A stretch of DNA of 64,000 nucleotides from Poritiphilus flavus (GCF_009901585.1 NZ_WXYO01000007.1:124001-188000), one strand, 5' to 3'. Shown: positions 36,388-45,236, numbered from the stretch's first letter. The notes: generated from the letters alone by a model not told the origin. A program made the numbers and translations.

Positions 36388-36761
36388 GATATAAGGCTTT
36401 AAATTTCCGAATGCAACTATTTACATTCGATTTGTATATACCAAACAGCGTGCCAAAAAATATTTTTATTTGTAAATGATTGATAAACAGACACATATAT
36501 TTATGATATCTGAACTACCCTATAAAGCCCCTTATATTGCCTAAAGCTAAATCACCCAATATCACGAACACTGAAAGTGTGCTGTAATGGTCCGGAAGAA
36601 ATGACTTGATCTGCCTAATTAGGACATTTTTTAAGCAGTTCAACGAAAAACCGGGGATGGAAGTCATATCACTCAAATAATTAAAAGGATCGGGCGTTAG
36701 CACAAAGGCCCTGAAGAAAAACGAAAGGGCGAAAATTCATCAAACCTAATAATAAGCAGAT
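36388..36761. other. Intergenic region, 374 bases
   Basis: Between the divergently read Arg-rich and DUF805 genes. It is AT-rich and holds no convincing gene or exact promoter box. A weak GCCCT/AGGGC inverted repeat near 36707-36730 is the only structure seen. Confidence 0.5.
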
Positions 36762-37253
36762 ATGGAGTGGTATTTAAAAGCATGGCGACTGGCATTTGAC
36801 TTTAGCGGAAGAGCGAGAAGAAAGGAATACTGGATGTTTATCCTTTTCAATATTATCTTTTTTATCATGGCGTTTATGCTTGATGTAATGCTTACTTTGC
36901 TCCTGGATCTGCCCATACAAATAATTTTTCCACTTTATTATATTGCAGCCTTCTTTCCGAGTTTAGCAGTATTGTTCCGCAGGCTGCACGATACCAATCG
37001 AAGTGGGTGGTACGTCTTATTACAGTTTATTCCGTTGGTAGGTCCTATCCTGCTTTTCGTGTACCTGGTGGAGGAAGGCCACTATTCGGATAACCGCTAT
37101 GGGGAAAATCCTAAAAAGAATGAAAATCCTATAGTGGAACCAGCCTATCAAAAGATCGAACCGGCTGCTATAAAAGTAGAGCCGGCCGTGTCTGAAAGGC
37201 TTGTAAGCCGCGAGGACAAGGAAGACCACAGCAGGTTTATGCCCAGATCTTAG
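36762..37253 (+). CDS. DUF805 family membrane protein
   Basis: The 163-residue protein has the DUF805 hallmark N-terminus (MEWYLKAWRLAFDFSGRARR) and three to four membrane helices up to about residue 115. The loop RRLHDTNRSGWYVLL carries the conserved RRLHDxxxSG motif. A polar tail with repeated EPAxxKxEPA follows (about 120-163). Family role unknown. It is alone on its strand. Confidence 0.88.
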   Translation: MEWYLKAWRLAFDFSGRARRKEYWMFILFNIIFFIMAFMLDVMLTLLLDLPIQIIFPLYYIAAFFPSLAVLFRRLHDTNRSGWYVLLQFIPLVGPILLFVYLVEEGHYSDNRYGENPKKNENPIVEPAYQKIEPAAIKVEPAVSERLVSREDKEDHSRFMPRS

Positions 37254-37323
37254 TAGGAATTCATCCGATTACAGCTGTCCTAATAATCATTTAGTGACCC
37301 TATACAATACAGTTGAGTGAAAG

Positions 37324-40104
37324 TTACCCTAATTTTTCACGCAAATACTTTGCTGTGTGCGAGCTTTTGTTTTGAATCACTTCTTCCGGAGTGCCCATAA
37401 CCACCAGATTTCCACCCTTGTTGCCCCCGTCCGGGCCCAGGTCAATGATATAATCGGCGCATTTTATGAGTTCAATATTGTGCTCAATGACTACGATAGA
37501 GTGGCCGTCTGTCAGTAATGCATCAAAGGATCTCAACAGTTTCTTAATATCGTGAAAGTGCAGACCGGTTGTGGGTTCATCAAAGATAAACAGGGTCTTT
37601 TCCTTACTGTGCCCTTTCACCAGGAAGGAGGCCAACTTGATGCGCTGGGCTTCACCTCCGGAAAGGGTGGATGAAGATTGTCCCAGGGTAACATAACCCA
37701 GGCCTACATCCTGTAAGGGCTTTAGTTTGTTTACTATACGGGTTTGCTTGTGTTCCGCAAAGAAGTCTATGGCCTCGTCAATGGTCATGTTCAGGATCCC
37801 ATCAATGTCTTTTCCCTCAAACCTGACTTCCAGCACCTCTTTTTTAAAACGTTTACCCTTGCAGGTATCACATTCGAGATGTACATCTGCCATAAATTGC
37901 ATTTCCACCGTAATCTCTCCTTCTCCCTTACATTTTTCACATCGACCGCCGTCTACGTTAAAGGAGAAGTGTTTCGCCTGGTAACCCCTGATCTTACTGA
38001 GTTTTTGAGAAGCAAAGAGCGAACGGATCTCGTCATAGGCCTTGATATAGGTAACCGGATTGGAGCGAGATGATCGGCCGATTGGATTTTGGTCTACAAA
38101 CTCCACATTTTTTATGGATTGATATTTACCTTCGAAAGTGCTGAACTGACCTGCTTTCTCACCATATCCACCAACTTCCTTTAGAATTGCCGGATACAAT
38201 AACTTTCTTACCAAAGTGCTTTTCCCGCTACCGGAAACTCCGGTAACCACAGTAAGCATATTCAGCGGAAAGGTCACATCAATATTCTTTAAGTTGTTTT
38301 CCCTTGCCCCTTTTATGGAAATATAGTTCTTGGAACTTCTGCGTTTTTTGGGTATTGAGATCTGTTGTGTTCCGTTTAGATATCCGGCCGTGAGTGAAGC
38401 GGATTTCAGGATCTCCCTCATGGTGCCCTGGGCCACTACTTTCCCACCGTGGGTGCCAGCTTCCGGTCCTATGTCTATTACCACATCCGCCGCCTTCATA
38501 ATATCTTCATCGTGTTCTACCACAATTACAGTATTCCCAAGGTCCCGTAAGGACTGTAGCACTTCTATAAGGTTCTCGGTATCTTTTGGGTGCAGTCCAA
38601 TGCTCGGTTCATCCAGGATATACATAGAACCTACCAGGCTGCTTCCAAGGGAGGTAGCGAGATTTATCCGTTGGCTTTCGCCACCGGAAAGTGTATTGGA
38701 TCGTCTGTTTAGCATAAGATAACTGAGCCCAACCTTGTTTAGAAACCCAAGCCTGGTTTTGATCTCCTTCAACAGCCGCTGGGCTATTTTTGTGTCGTGT
38801 TCGTTAAGGTTCAGAGATTCAAAAAAGCCCTGCAGATCCTCTATAGGTTCTTCTACCAGGTCTGAAATAGACTTTTCCTGGACCTTGATATTATTCGTTT
38901 CCGGCCTTAACCGCTTTCCTTTACATTGGTTACACCTGGTCTTTCCTCTGTAGCGTGATAGCATCACACGATTTTGGATCTTATAGCTCTTTTCTTCAAG
39001 CTGCAGGAAAAAGTCGTTCAATCCGGTAAAGTACTCGTTGCCCTCCCAGACGAGTTGTCTTTGCGCTTCGGTAAGCTCAAACCAGGGTTTGTGGATAGGA
39101 AAATCGAATTTATAGGCGGTATTGACCAGTTGATCCCGATACCAGCTCATGCTTTCTCCTCGCCAGGGAAAAACCGCGTTTTCATAGACCGAAAGAGAGG
39201 TATTTGGAATGACCAGGTCTTCGTCTATTCCAATAACATCTCCATAGCCTTCACATTTCGGGCAGGCTCCATAAGGGTTGTTAAAGCTGAAGAGATGTAC
39301 GTTAGGTTCCGGAAAACTCAATCCGTCTAACTCAAATTTGTTACTGAAAGCCATTTGGTTGCCGGAATCCAGCTCCTCGATAATGCAACTTCCTTTACCT
39401 TCAAAATAGGCATTGTCTACGGCATTGGCCAGACGGTTGTAAAAATCTTCATCGTCTTTTTTAATGATACGGTCCACGACCAGAAAGAATGATCGGCCAA
39501 TATCTTTAAGTTCAGAATCTATGCGAAGTACTTTGTCCTTGTGTTTTATTCTTGCATAACCCTGTTTGGAGAGTAATTCCAATGTTTTTTGAGTATCGCG
39601 GTCCTCAGGGATATTGATTGGAGCGAGTAGCAAAAGTTTAGTTCCTTCCTCAAAAGTGCGCACATGATCAACCACATCCGTCACAGTGTGCTTTTTAACT
39701 TCTTTTCCGGAAATAGGGGAGAAGGTCTTCCCGATCCGGGCGTACAGCAGTTTGAGGTAATCGTAAATCTCTGTAGTGGTCCCCACCGTAGATCGCGGGT
39801 TGGTAGAGTTCACTTTTTGTTCAATAGCTATAGCCGGGGCAATACCTTTAATATAATCCACTTTTGGCTTATCCAGTTTACCAAGGAACTGTCTGGCGTA
39901 GGAAGACAGGCTCTCAACATACCTTCTTTGGCCCTCTGCATAGAGGGTATCGAAGGCCAGGCTGGACTTACCTGAACCGGATAATCCGGTGATTACGACC
40001 AGTTTGTTTCTTGGGATTACCACATCAATATTCTTGAGGTTATGCAGTTTTGCACCCTTAATAATGATGTTTTCCTTAGGATCTATTTCTTCAATCGGGA
40101 TCAT
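37324..40104 (-). CDS. uvrA: Excinuclease ABC subunit A
   Basis: The 926-residue protein has the full UvrA layout. It has two ABC ATPase modules with Walker A motifs GLSGSGKSS and GVSGSGKST and two signature motifs ([18 protein letters not shown]). The structural zinc sites CPKC...CNQC and CEKC...CDTC are all present. As the damage-sensing subunit it loads UvrB in nucleotide excision repair. A minus-7 box lies 17 bases upstream. It is divergent from the ECF sigma module. Confidence 0.97.
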   Translation of the reverse strand: MIPIEEIDPKENIIIKGAKLHNLKNIDVVIPRNKLVVITGLSGSGKSSLAFDTLYAEGQRRYVESLSSYARQFLGKLDKPKVDYIKGIAPAIAIEQKVNSTNPRSTVGTTTEIYDYLKLLYARIGKTFSPISGKEVKKHTVTDVVDHVRTFEEGTKLLLLAPINIPEDRDTQKTLELLSKQGYARIKHKDKVLRIDSELKDIGRSFFLVVDRIIKKDDEDFYNRLANAVDNAYFEGKGSCIIEELDSGNQMAFSNKFELDGLSFPEPNVHLFSFNNPYGACPKCEGYGDVIGIDEDLVIPNTSLSVYENAVFPWRGESMSWYRDQLVNTAYKFDFPIHKPWFELTEAQRQLVWEGNEYFTGLNDFFLQLEEKSYKIQNRVMLSRYRGKTRCNQCKGKRLRPETNNIKVQEKSISDLVEEPIEDLQGFFESLNLNEHDTKIAQRLLKEIKTRLGFLNKVGLSYLMLNRRSNTLSGGESQRINLATSLGSSLVGSMYILDEPSIGLHPKDTENLIEVLQSLRDLGNTVIVVEHDEDIMKAADVVIDIGPEAGTHGGKVVAQGTMREILKSASLTAGYLNGTQQISIPKKRRSSKNYISIKGARENNLKNIDVTFPLNMLTVVTGVSGSGKSTLVRKLLYPAILKEVGGYGEKAGQFSTFEGKYQSIKNVEFVDQNPIGRSSRSNPVTYIKAYDEIRSLFASQKLSKIRGYQAKHFSFNVDGGRCEKCKGEGEITVEMQFMADVHLECDTCKGKRFKKEVLEVRFEGKDIDGILNMTIDEAIDFFAEHKQTRIVNKLKPLQDVGLGYVTLGQSSSTLSGGEAQRIKLASFLVKGHSKEKTLFIFDEPTTGLHFHDIKKLLRSFDALLTDGHSIVVIEHNIELIKCADYIIDLGPDGGNKGGNLVVMGTPEEVIQNKSSHTAKYLREKLG

Positions 40105-40121
40105 TTAAGCGTATAAGTTTG

Positions 40122-40129
40122 CAAAGATA
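40122..40129 (-). promoter_or_regulatory. Putative minus-7 box of uvrA
   Basis: The reverse strand reads TATCTTTG, an exact TAnnTTTG match, 17 bases upstream of ATG 40104. No LexA-like palindrome was noticed here. Confidence 0.5.
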
Positions 40130-40200
40130 CAACATGAAGATTTCAATAACCAGAACCCTTGTAAAGTTGTATTTCAACCCTCAAATATTAACATAGTTTT

Positions 40201-40228
40201 TTGAAAGCGGATATTTTTTCTATATTTG
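40201..40228 (+). promoter_or_regulatory. Promoter of the first ECF sigma module
   Basis: TTG at 40201-40203 (within a TTTTTTG run) is followed after exactly 17 bases by TATATTTG at 40221-40228. It is one of the best housekeeping-type matches in the window. The leader to ATG 40351 would be about 115 bases. Confidence 0.65.
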
Positions 40229-40350
40229 ATCGAATAATCCATAATCGATTCGCCTATACAGCAATAATTACTTTTTGAAGACTGACCTAGATAACTGAAG
40301 CCCTTTCCCTAAAGAAAGGAACCCCTAAGTTGAACCAAAAAGTAATTTGT

Positions 40351-40932
40351 ATGGAACTACAAATCGATGATTCAGTACTAGTAAGAGACTACATGAACGG
40401 GGACGAGAGAGCCCTGGAGTTGCTTATAAGCAAACACAACCAAAGAATATCCAGCTTCATTTACTCCAAGGTGATGGATCGTGAGATCACCGAGGATATT
40501 TTTCAGGATACCTTTATTAAAGTAATTCGTACCCTTAAACGCGGAACCTATAGTGAAGAGGGCAAATTTTTGCCATGGGTGATGCGTATCGCCCATAACC
40601 TAATAATTGACCACTTCAGAAAGAACAGAAGGATGCCCAGGTTTGAGGGTAATGACGACTTTAATATCTTTTCGCTCATTTGCGATGACCGCCTCAACGC
40701 GGAAAGGCAGATCATCAAAGATCAGATAGACAGTGATCTTGAATTACTTATTGAAGAGCTTCCGGAAGACCAACGCACTGTACTGATAATGCGGATCTAT
40801 CGGGATATGAGTTTTAAGGAGATCTCTGAGAACACCGGAGTAAGTATAAATACGGCATTGGGCCGTATGCGATATGCCCTGATCAACCTTAGAAAGATCA
40901 TTGAGCGTAACAATATTGTTTTAACGAATTAA
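40351..40932 (+). CDS. ECF RNA polymerase sigma factor, copy 1
   Basis: The 193-residue protein is taken from ATG 40351; a TTG seven codons upstream is open, but the paralogue at 41479 aligns from this ATG. Region 2 includes DIFQDTFIKVIRTLKRG and PWVMRIAHNLIIDHFRKN. Region 4 is a helix-turn-helix with MSFKEISENTGVSINTALGRMRYAL. No anti-sigma membrane protein follows; a 47-residue ORF does, after 69 bases. It is about 85% identical to copy 2 by my alignment (164 of 193). Confidence 0.93.
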   Translation: MELQIDDSVLVRDYMNGDERALELLISKHNQRISSFIYSKVMDREITEDIFQDTFIKVIRTLKRGTYSEEGKFLPWVMRIAHNLIIDHFRKNRRMPRFEGNDDFNIFSLICDDRLNAERQIIKDQIDSDLELLIEELPEDQRTVLIMRIYRDMSFKEISENTGVSINTALGRMRYALINLRKIIERNNIVLTN

Positions 40933-41001
40933 TAGGTTTTAGGTCGAGTAAACCGATTTTTTCCGTAATACTTGCGTTATTTAGGTATAACATTAGTATC
41001 T

Positions 41002-41145
41002 ATGGCAAAAATTTACTTCGAAAACCCCGACAAATGTGCATTGATAAAGGCCAGGCCGGAAACCGTCTCGTTTTTACTCAATTACTCAAAATCTTTAGAA
41101 ATTGTAAAGTTTGATGGTCTTAGTTTTGAGAATAATCTGAACTAA
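41002..41145 (+). CDS. 47-residue microprotein paired with ECF sigma copy 1
   Basis: ATG 41002 to TAA 41145 gives 47 residues beginning MAKIYFENPDKCALIKARPE and ending SFENNLN. It aligns without gaps to the microprotein at 42132, with 22 of 47 identical, including KIY, a central Cys at position 12, ET, FLL, YS, SL, G, FE and LN. It has no membrane segment. A terminator follows after 39 bases. Both copies keep length and pattern despite more than 50% divergence, which argues for selection on protein sequence. Possible roles are a sigma partner, anti-sigma peptide or an independent effector; none is shown. Confidence 0.8.
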   Translation: MAKIYFENPDKCALIKARPETVSFLLNYSKSLEIVKFDGLSFENNLN

Positions 41146-41184
41146 TTTCCGATTCTCTTCTTACATTATACTATATAAAGAGCT

Positions 41185-41216
41185 ACCCTCTGGTTTATAA
41201 GATCAGAGGGTTTTTT
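41185..41216 (+). terminator. Terminator closing ECF module 1
   Basis: ACCCTCTG (41185-41192) pairs with CAGAGGGT (41204-41211) and is followed by a T-run. Confidence 0.85.
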
Positions 41217-41478
41217 ATTAGTATTGCTGTTTCATGCCCGTTTTTAAGGGTTTCAGGAAAAATATACTACTCTGTTGGGCAAGCCGCAACTGATTTTTTT
41301 GTGTTTTAGTATAGGTGGAATTATAAAACTGCACTTTTACATCAAAAATAGGGGGTTTGACAACATACTTTTTCACAGCCCTCCTTCTTTGGCTACTTTT
41401 AAACTGTGATTAAAACGAATAACCAGTAGAAGTCTTTCAAACGAAAAAGGCCCTTAATCTTAACCAAAAATACTTCCT
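41217..41478. other. Region between ECF module 1 and module 2
   Basis: The whole gene-free stretch is 41146-41478 (333 bases) and includes the terminator. The remainder holds no convincing ORF. No exact TAnnTTTG box is seen; TACTTTTA at 41393-41400 is a one-off match with no TTG at the right distance. Promoter of module 2 is unresolved. Confidence 0.4.
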
Positions 41479-42060
41479 ATGAAACTTGAGATCGATGATT
41501 CAGTATTAGTACGCGACTACATCAGCGGAGACGAAAAAGCACTCGAAATTCTCATCAACAGGCACAACCAAAGAATAACCAGTTTTATTTATTCCAAAGT
41601 TCTGGACCGGGACATTACCGAAGACATATTTCAGGATACCTTTATTAAGGTCATCAAGACCCTAAAGAGAGGTTCTTATAGTGAGGAAGGAAAGTTTTTA
41701 CCCTGGGTAATGCGTATAGCGCACAACCTGATCATTGATCATTTCAGGAAAAACAAGCGGATGCCAAAATTTGAAGGCAGTGATGATTTTAACATTTTCG
41801 CCGTAATAGGTGATGATAAACTCAATGCTGAGCGACAGATCATTAAAGATCAGATCGATAGCGATCTGGGGGTTCTAATCGAAGAATTACCGGAAGATCA
41901 AAAAGAAGTTCTCGTGATGCGGATCTACAGAGATATGAGTTTCAAAGAGATCTCTGAAAACACCGGAGTAAGCATAAATACTGCTCTGGGACGTATGCGC
42001 TATGCCCTTATCAACCTTCGAAAAATAATCAACAAACACAATATAGTTCTGACGAGTTAA
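41479..42060 (+). CDS. ECF RNA polymerase sigma factor, copy 2
   Basis: The 193-residue protein starts MKLEIDDSVLVRDYISGDEK and is colinear with copy 1. Regions 2 and 4 are almost unchanged; most replacements cluster near residues 108-115, 130-145 and the last ten. The conserved DNA-binding helix (SINTALGRMRYALINLRK) is identical, so both copies could read overlapping promoters. A 47-residue microprotein ORF follows after 71 bases. Confidence 0.93.
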   Translation: MKLEIDDSVLVRDYISGDEKALEILINRHNQRITSFIYSKVLDRDITEDIFQDTFIKVIKTLKRGSYSEEGKFLPWVMRIAHNLIIDHFRKNKRMPKFEGSDDFNIFAVIGDDKLNAERQIIKDQIDSDLGVLIEELPEDQKEVLVMRIYRDMSFKEISENTGVSINTALGRMRYALINLRKIINKHNIVLTS

Positions 42061-42131
42061 GAACAGTTTTCAGCTTTAAGCAATATTTCCATTTTAGTTG
42101 CGTTATCATAACATAACTATACTATTTACAT

Positions 42132-42275
42132 ATGGAAAAAATTTACTCTGAGGAAAAAAACGCTTGTAGGCTGACCAAAGTGAGTTCCGAAACGATCCGA
42201 TTTTTATTGGATTATTCGAGATCGCTCAGAGTCATAGACTACAAGGGCTTCAAATTTGAAGCCGGATTGAACTGA
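42132..42275 (+). CDS. 47-residue microprotein paired with ECF sigma copy 2
   Basis: ATG 42132 to TGA 42275 gives 47 residues beginning MEKIYSEEKNACRLTKVSSE and ending FEAGLN. It is the paralogue of the ORF at 41002, same length, same Cys12. The stop lies 7 bases before a strong terminator, so it is the last gene of its unit. A conserved TTGCGTTAT element sits 25 bases before its ATG, as upstream of the first copy. Function unknown. Confidence 0.8.
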   Translation: MEKIYSEEKNACRLTKVSSETIRFLLDYSRSLRVIDYKGFKFEAGLN

Positions 42276-42282
42276 AAAAACT

Positions 42283-42309
42283 AAACCCGCTGCTAGCGGG
42301 TTTTTTTAT
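42283..42309. terminator. Terminator closing ECF module 2, overlapping the nth stop codon
   Basis: AAACCCGCT (42283-42291) pairs with AGCGGGTTT (42295-42303) around a three-base GCT loop; T-rich sequence follows. The stem covers the nth stop at 42293-42295. Confidence 0.85.
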
Positions 42310-42955
42310 TGCGATAATATTCCGCGATAACCGTCTTTCTCCCAATAGTTTTAGTAATTATATCCTTATCCAGGTCCCATCCCCTGGCTGGCGAATACTC
42401 TCTTCCATACCAGATGATCTGAAGGTGTAAGGTATTCCATAGTTCCTTCGGAAACAGCCTTTTAGCGTCTTTTTCCGTTTGTACCACATTTTTACCGCTA
42501 GAGAAACCCCAGCGATACATTAGTCTGTGTATGTGGGTGTCTACCGGAAACGCGGGTATACCAAATGCCTGCGAAACGACTACACTGGCCGTTTTATGGC
42601 CAACTGCCGGTAGTTCTTCCAGCAGATGGATCTCTTTGGGGACCTCCCCATTGTATTTTTCTATCAATATCTTAGATAAGCCATGAATGCCTTTGGATTT
42701 CATAGGGGAGAGGCCTACGGGCTTAATGATCTCCCGAATTTCGTCTACAGACAATCGGACCATGGCATATGGGTTATCAGCCTTCGCGAACAATATTGGA
42801 GTGATCTGATTTACCCTTACATCTGTACTTTGTGCCGATAAAAGTACCGCTATGAGTAGGGTATAGGGATCCCGATGATCCAGTGGGACAGGAACTCTGG
42901 GATAAAGCTGTTGCAAAGTAGAAATTGTATACTGAACCTTCTCAGATTTGGTCAT
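42293..42955 (-). CDS. nth: Endonuclease III, lacking the iron-sulfur cluster
   Basis: The 220-residue protein has the helix-hairpin-helix glycosylase fold. The HhH motif LPAVGHKTA places the Schiff-base lysine at Lys121, and the catalytic aspartate is Asp139 in FPVDTHIHR. It excises oxidised pyrimidines and nicks the abasic site in base excision repair. The protein contains no cysteine at all, so the usual C-terminal 4Fe-4S loop is absent, although the chain runs past the place where it would be. Convergent with ECF module 2, divergent from bcp. Confidence 0.92.
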   Translation of the reverse strand: MTKSEKVQYTISTLQQLYPRVPVPLDHRDPYTLLIAVLLSAQSTDVRVNQITPILFAKADNPYAMVRLSVDEIREIIKPVGLSPMKSKGIHGLSKILIEKYNGEVPKEIHLLEELPAVGHKTASVVVSQAFGIPAFPVDTHIHRLMYRWGFSSGKNVVQTEKDAKRLFPKELWNTLHLQIIWYGREYSPARGWDLDKDIITKTIGRKTVIAEYYRNKKTR

Positions 42956-42973
42956 TTTTGTTTAACTTTATGA

Positions 42974-42981
42974 CAAAATTA
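42974..42981 (-). promoter_or_regulatory. Putative minus-7 box of nth
   Basis: The reverse strand reads TAATTTTG, an exact TAnnTTTG match, 18 bases upstream of ATG 42955. Confidence 0.4.
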
Positions 42982-43011
42982 TTAAACATTCAAAAATTGG
43001 AAGCACTTATT

Positions 43012-43464
43012 ATGAACACACTTAAAATTGGCGACAAAGTACCCGAATTTTCTGCTAAAGACCAAGACGGGAATGACATAAATCTTTCGGATTATCTTGG
43101 AAAAAAATGGATAGTTTTCTTTTATCCCGCCGCTAACACTCCTACCTGTACCACCGAGGCCTGCAACTTGCGCGACCATTACGGCGAATTACAGGCAGAG
43201 GGATATCAACTGCTAGGGGTAAGCGCGGATTCCCAGAAGAAGCAGAGTAATTTTAAGAAGAAATTTGAGTTGCCTTTTCCATTATTGGCGGATACGGAGC
43301 ACGAAGTAATCAACGCCTTTGGTGTATGGGGACCGAAAAAATTTATGGGCAGGGAATTCGACGGAATTCACAGAAAAACCTTTGTTATGGATGAACAAGG
43401 GGTTGTTGCTAAGGTCATTGATAAGGTAAAAGCCAAGGAGCACGCTGCTCAGATACTTGAGTAG
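43012..43464 (+). CDS. bcp: Thioredoxin-dependent thiol peroxidase (BCP-type peroxiredoxin)
   Basis: The 150-residue protein starts at ATG 43012 (MNTLKIGDKVPEFSAKDQ); the open frame upstream reaches into nth and was rejected. The peroxidatic cysteine is Cys46 in NTPTCTTEA, and Cys51 five residues later fits the BCP resolving cysteine. It reduces hydrogen peroxide and organic hydroperoxides in the cytoplasm with thioredoxin. It is divergent from nth; both protect against oxidative damage. Confidence 0.95.
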   Translation: MNTLKIGDKVPEFSAKDQDGNDINLSDYLGKKWIVFFYPAANTPTCTTEACNLRDHYGELQAEGYQLLGVSADSQKKQSNFKKKFELPFPLLADTEHEVINAFGVWGPKKFMGREFDGIHRKTFVMDEQGVVAKVIDKVKAKEHAAQILE

Positions 43465-43503
43465 TTTTATACTTCAGTAAGAACTTAAGGAAATTAATTG
43501 TTA

Positions 43504-43655
43504 GTTCGAGCGCAGTCCCTCGTCACATCGAGCGCAGTCGAGATGTCAGTAAATCAACAAATGTTTATGAGTTCTCGACTGCCCGTCCGACCGAGTCATC
43601 CGGGCGCGGCTCTCGAACTGACATTTTATTTTAAAATGCGCTCGAACTGACAATC
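43504..43655. repeat. Intergenic inverted-repeat cluster (TCGAGCGCAGTCGAGA family)
   Basis: Two direct GTTCGAGCGCAGTC-like units at 43504-43517 and 43528-43548 face inverted relatives at 43571-43582 (GTTCTCGACTGC), 43609-43624 and 43638-43653 (GCTCGAACTGACA). Units share TCGAnnGC and GACA/TGTC ends and can fold into nested hairpins. It lies between the convergent bcp and 43686 genes. It resembles the short interspersed palindromes found between flavobacterial genes. Confidence 0.65.
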
Positions 43656-43685
43656 CGCTTCAAAAAGCGCCAATAAGTCCTTTTG

Positions 43686-45146
43686 CTACTTTACCACCTC
43701 CTGGGCAGGCACTTCTTTCTGGGTGAAAAGGTTCTTTTCCTTGATGATCTCCGCGATACCTTCGGGCAGCATTTCCTCCCATCCTTTTTCGCCATTAGAG
43801 ATCTTCTTAAGGACATCCCTGGAGAAGATATGCATGATATCGGGATCGTAATCGATAATGTCCATCACCTTTCCATTGTACTTGAAGAATTTGTACAATT
43901 CTTTCATCCTGGGATGCACTTTAATATTGTTGCTGGTCATGATCTGACCGGTTTCCGGATTCTTCATGGGGTAGAGGTACACTTTGAGGTCTTTGAAAAA
44001 CAGTTTTCCGAAGGCCTCCAAAATACCTCCGCTAAGATGCCTGTAATACTTCTCATCAAATACGTCTACCAGGTTGTTAACACCCATGGTCAGCCCGATT
44101 CGGGCTTTGGTGTAATTGCTGAAATACTCTACGAGCTTATAGTACTCCTGGAATTTGGAGATCATCACCGTATGCCCCAAAGAGCACAGGGTGTCTGCCC
44201 TGTCCAGGAAATCCCTTTCGTCAATTTCTCCGGAAGCCCTTAGGTTGGCCAGCGTGATCTCAAAGATCACAATGGATTTTTCTTCCTCTACCGTCTGTTC
44301 CCGGATAAAGATGTCGTGTGATTTCTGGAACATGTCCATATTCACCTTGGTAACCGGTCTGAAACTTCCGCGAAGTGCCAGTATATTCTTTTTATAAAGG
44401 ATCGCGGCTGGTAGAAGGTTATTCCCGTCAGGTCCGAACATCACCGCGTCGGTCATATCGTTACGGATCAACTGCAGGCTCATTAGCCGGTTGTCCACAT
44501 CCTTGAAGTTAGGGCCTGAAAAATTGACCATATCGATCTCAAGGGTATCTTTATCGATATGATCGTATAGGTATTTGAGTAATTTTCGCGGTTTGTTGTA
44601 CTTGTAGAACGCCCCGTAGATAAGATTTACGCCAAGTATGCCAAGGGTTTCCTGCTGCAGGCGCGCCTCATTCTGTTTAAACCTTACATGGAGAATGATC
44701 TCATCAAACTCTTTCTGATTCGGATCCAGCTGGAATTTAAGTCCAAGCCAGCCATGACCTTTATATCGTTTGGAAAAATCAATAGTGGCCACGGTATTGG
44801 CATAGGTAAAGAACAGCCTTTCCGGGTGTTCTTCCCGGCTGATCCGTTCTTCCATAAGACGCATCTCATGGGAAAGCATCTTCTTTAGTCGGCTTTGCGT
44901 TACGTAGCGGCCGTCTGTTTCAACTCCATAGACCGCGTCGCTAAAGGCTTTGTCATAGGCACTCATGGCTTTTGCTATGGTACCGGAGGCTCCTCCGGCC
45001 CTAAAGAAATGCCTGGCAGTCTCCTGTCCTGCACCTATCTCTGCAAAAGTTCCGTAAATGTCTGGGTTTAAGTTTATTCTTAGGGTCTTAGCCTTAATGG
45101 AAGGAATGTTCTCAAATGCGGGATCCCTTTTTAAAACAGAAGCCAT
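43686..45146 (-). CDS. Conserved 486-residue protein of unknown function
   Basis: The protein starts MASVLKRDPAFENIPSIKAK and contains GTFAEIGAGQETARHFFRAGGASGTIAKAM in its first 60 residues, a glycine-rich loop that may bind a nucleotide. No signal peptide or membrane helix is present, so it is cytoplasmic. Homologues in Bacteroidota carry labels such as TonB-dependent receptor or nicotinate-nucleotide adenylyltransferase, neither of which fits the sequence. It stands alone between a repeat cluster and a PhnP-like gene. Confidence 0.85.
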   Translation of the reverse strand: MASVLKRDPAFENIPSIKAKTLRINLNPDIYGTFAEIGAGQETARHFFRAGGASGTIAKAMSAYDKAFSDAVYGVETDGRYVTQSRLKKMLSHEMRLMEERISREEHPERLFFTYANTVATIDFSKRYKGHGWLGLKFQLDPNQKEFDEIILHVRFKQNEARLQQETLGILGVNLIYGAFYKYNKPRKLLKYLYDHIDKDTLEIDMVNFSGPNFKDVDNRLMSLQLIRNDMTDAVMFGPDGNNLLPAAILYKKNILALRGSFRPVTKVNMDMFQKSHDIFIREQTVEEEKSIVIFEITLANLRASGEIDERDFLDRADTLCSLGHTVMISKFQEYYKLVEYFSNYTKARIGLTMGVNNLVDVFDEKYYRHLSGGILEAFGKLFFKDLKVYLYPMKNPETGQIMTSNNIKVHPRMKELYKFFKYNGKVMDIIDYDPDIMHIFSRDVLKKISNGEKGWEEMLPEGIAEIIKEKNLFTQKEVPAQEVVK

Positions 45147-45181
45147 TTTTGTTCGGTTTACATATAAACAAAGTTAAAAAG

Positions 45182-45218
45182 TTTGCATAATCTATTAAAT
45201 AAATAAGTTATAAATTTG
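45182..45218 (+). promoter_or_regulatory. Putative promoter of the PhnP-like gene
   Basis: TTTG at 45182-45185 and the exact box TAAATTTG at 45211-45218 are 25 bases apart, a long spacing. The TTG start at 45237 follows 18 bases later. Confidence 0.45.
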
Positions 45219-45236
45219 AAATAAATAGACGAGGGG

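Noticed and set aside
36515-36703. 62-codon open frame on the - strand in the gap before DUF805
   Set aside because: No promoter box, conserved motif or terminator; composition matches noncoding DNA. Cannot be supported.
37324-40104. UvrA-like ABC exporter or drug-resistance paralogue
   Set aside because: All zinc sites and both full ATPase modules match housekeeping UvrA; nothing marks an exporter or UvrA2-type paralogue.
42925-43011. N-terminal extension of Bcp
   Set aside because: It would overlap nth and its promoter; the canonical peroxiredoxin N-terminus begins at ATG 43012.
43683-44243. 186-codon open frame on the + strand
   Set aside because: Antisense to the conserved 486-residue gene and starting in its 3' end; no family match is recognisable.
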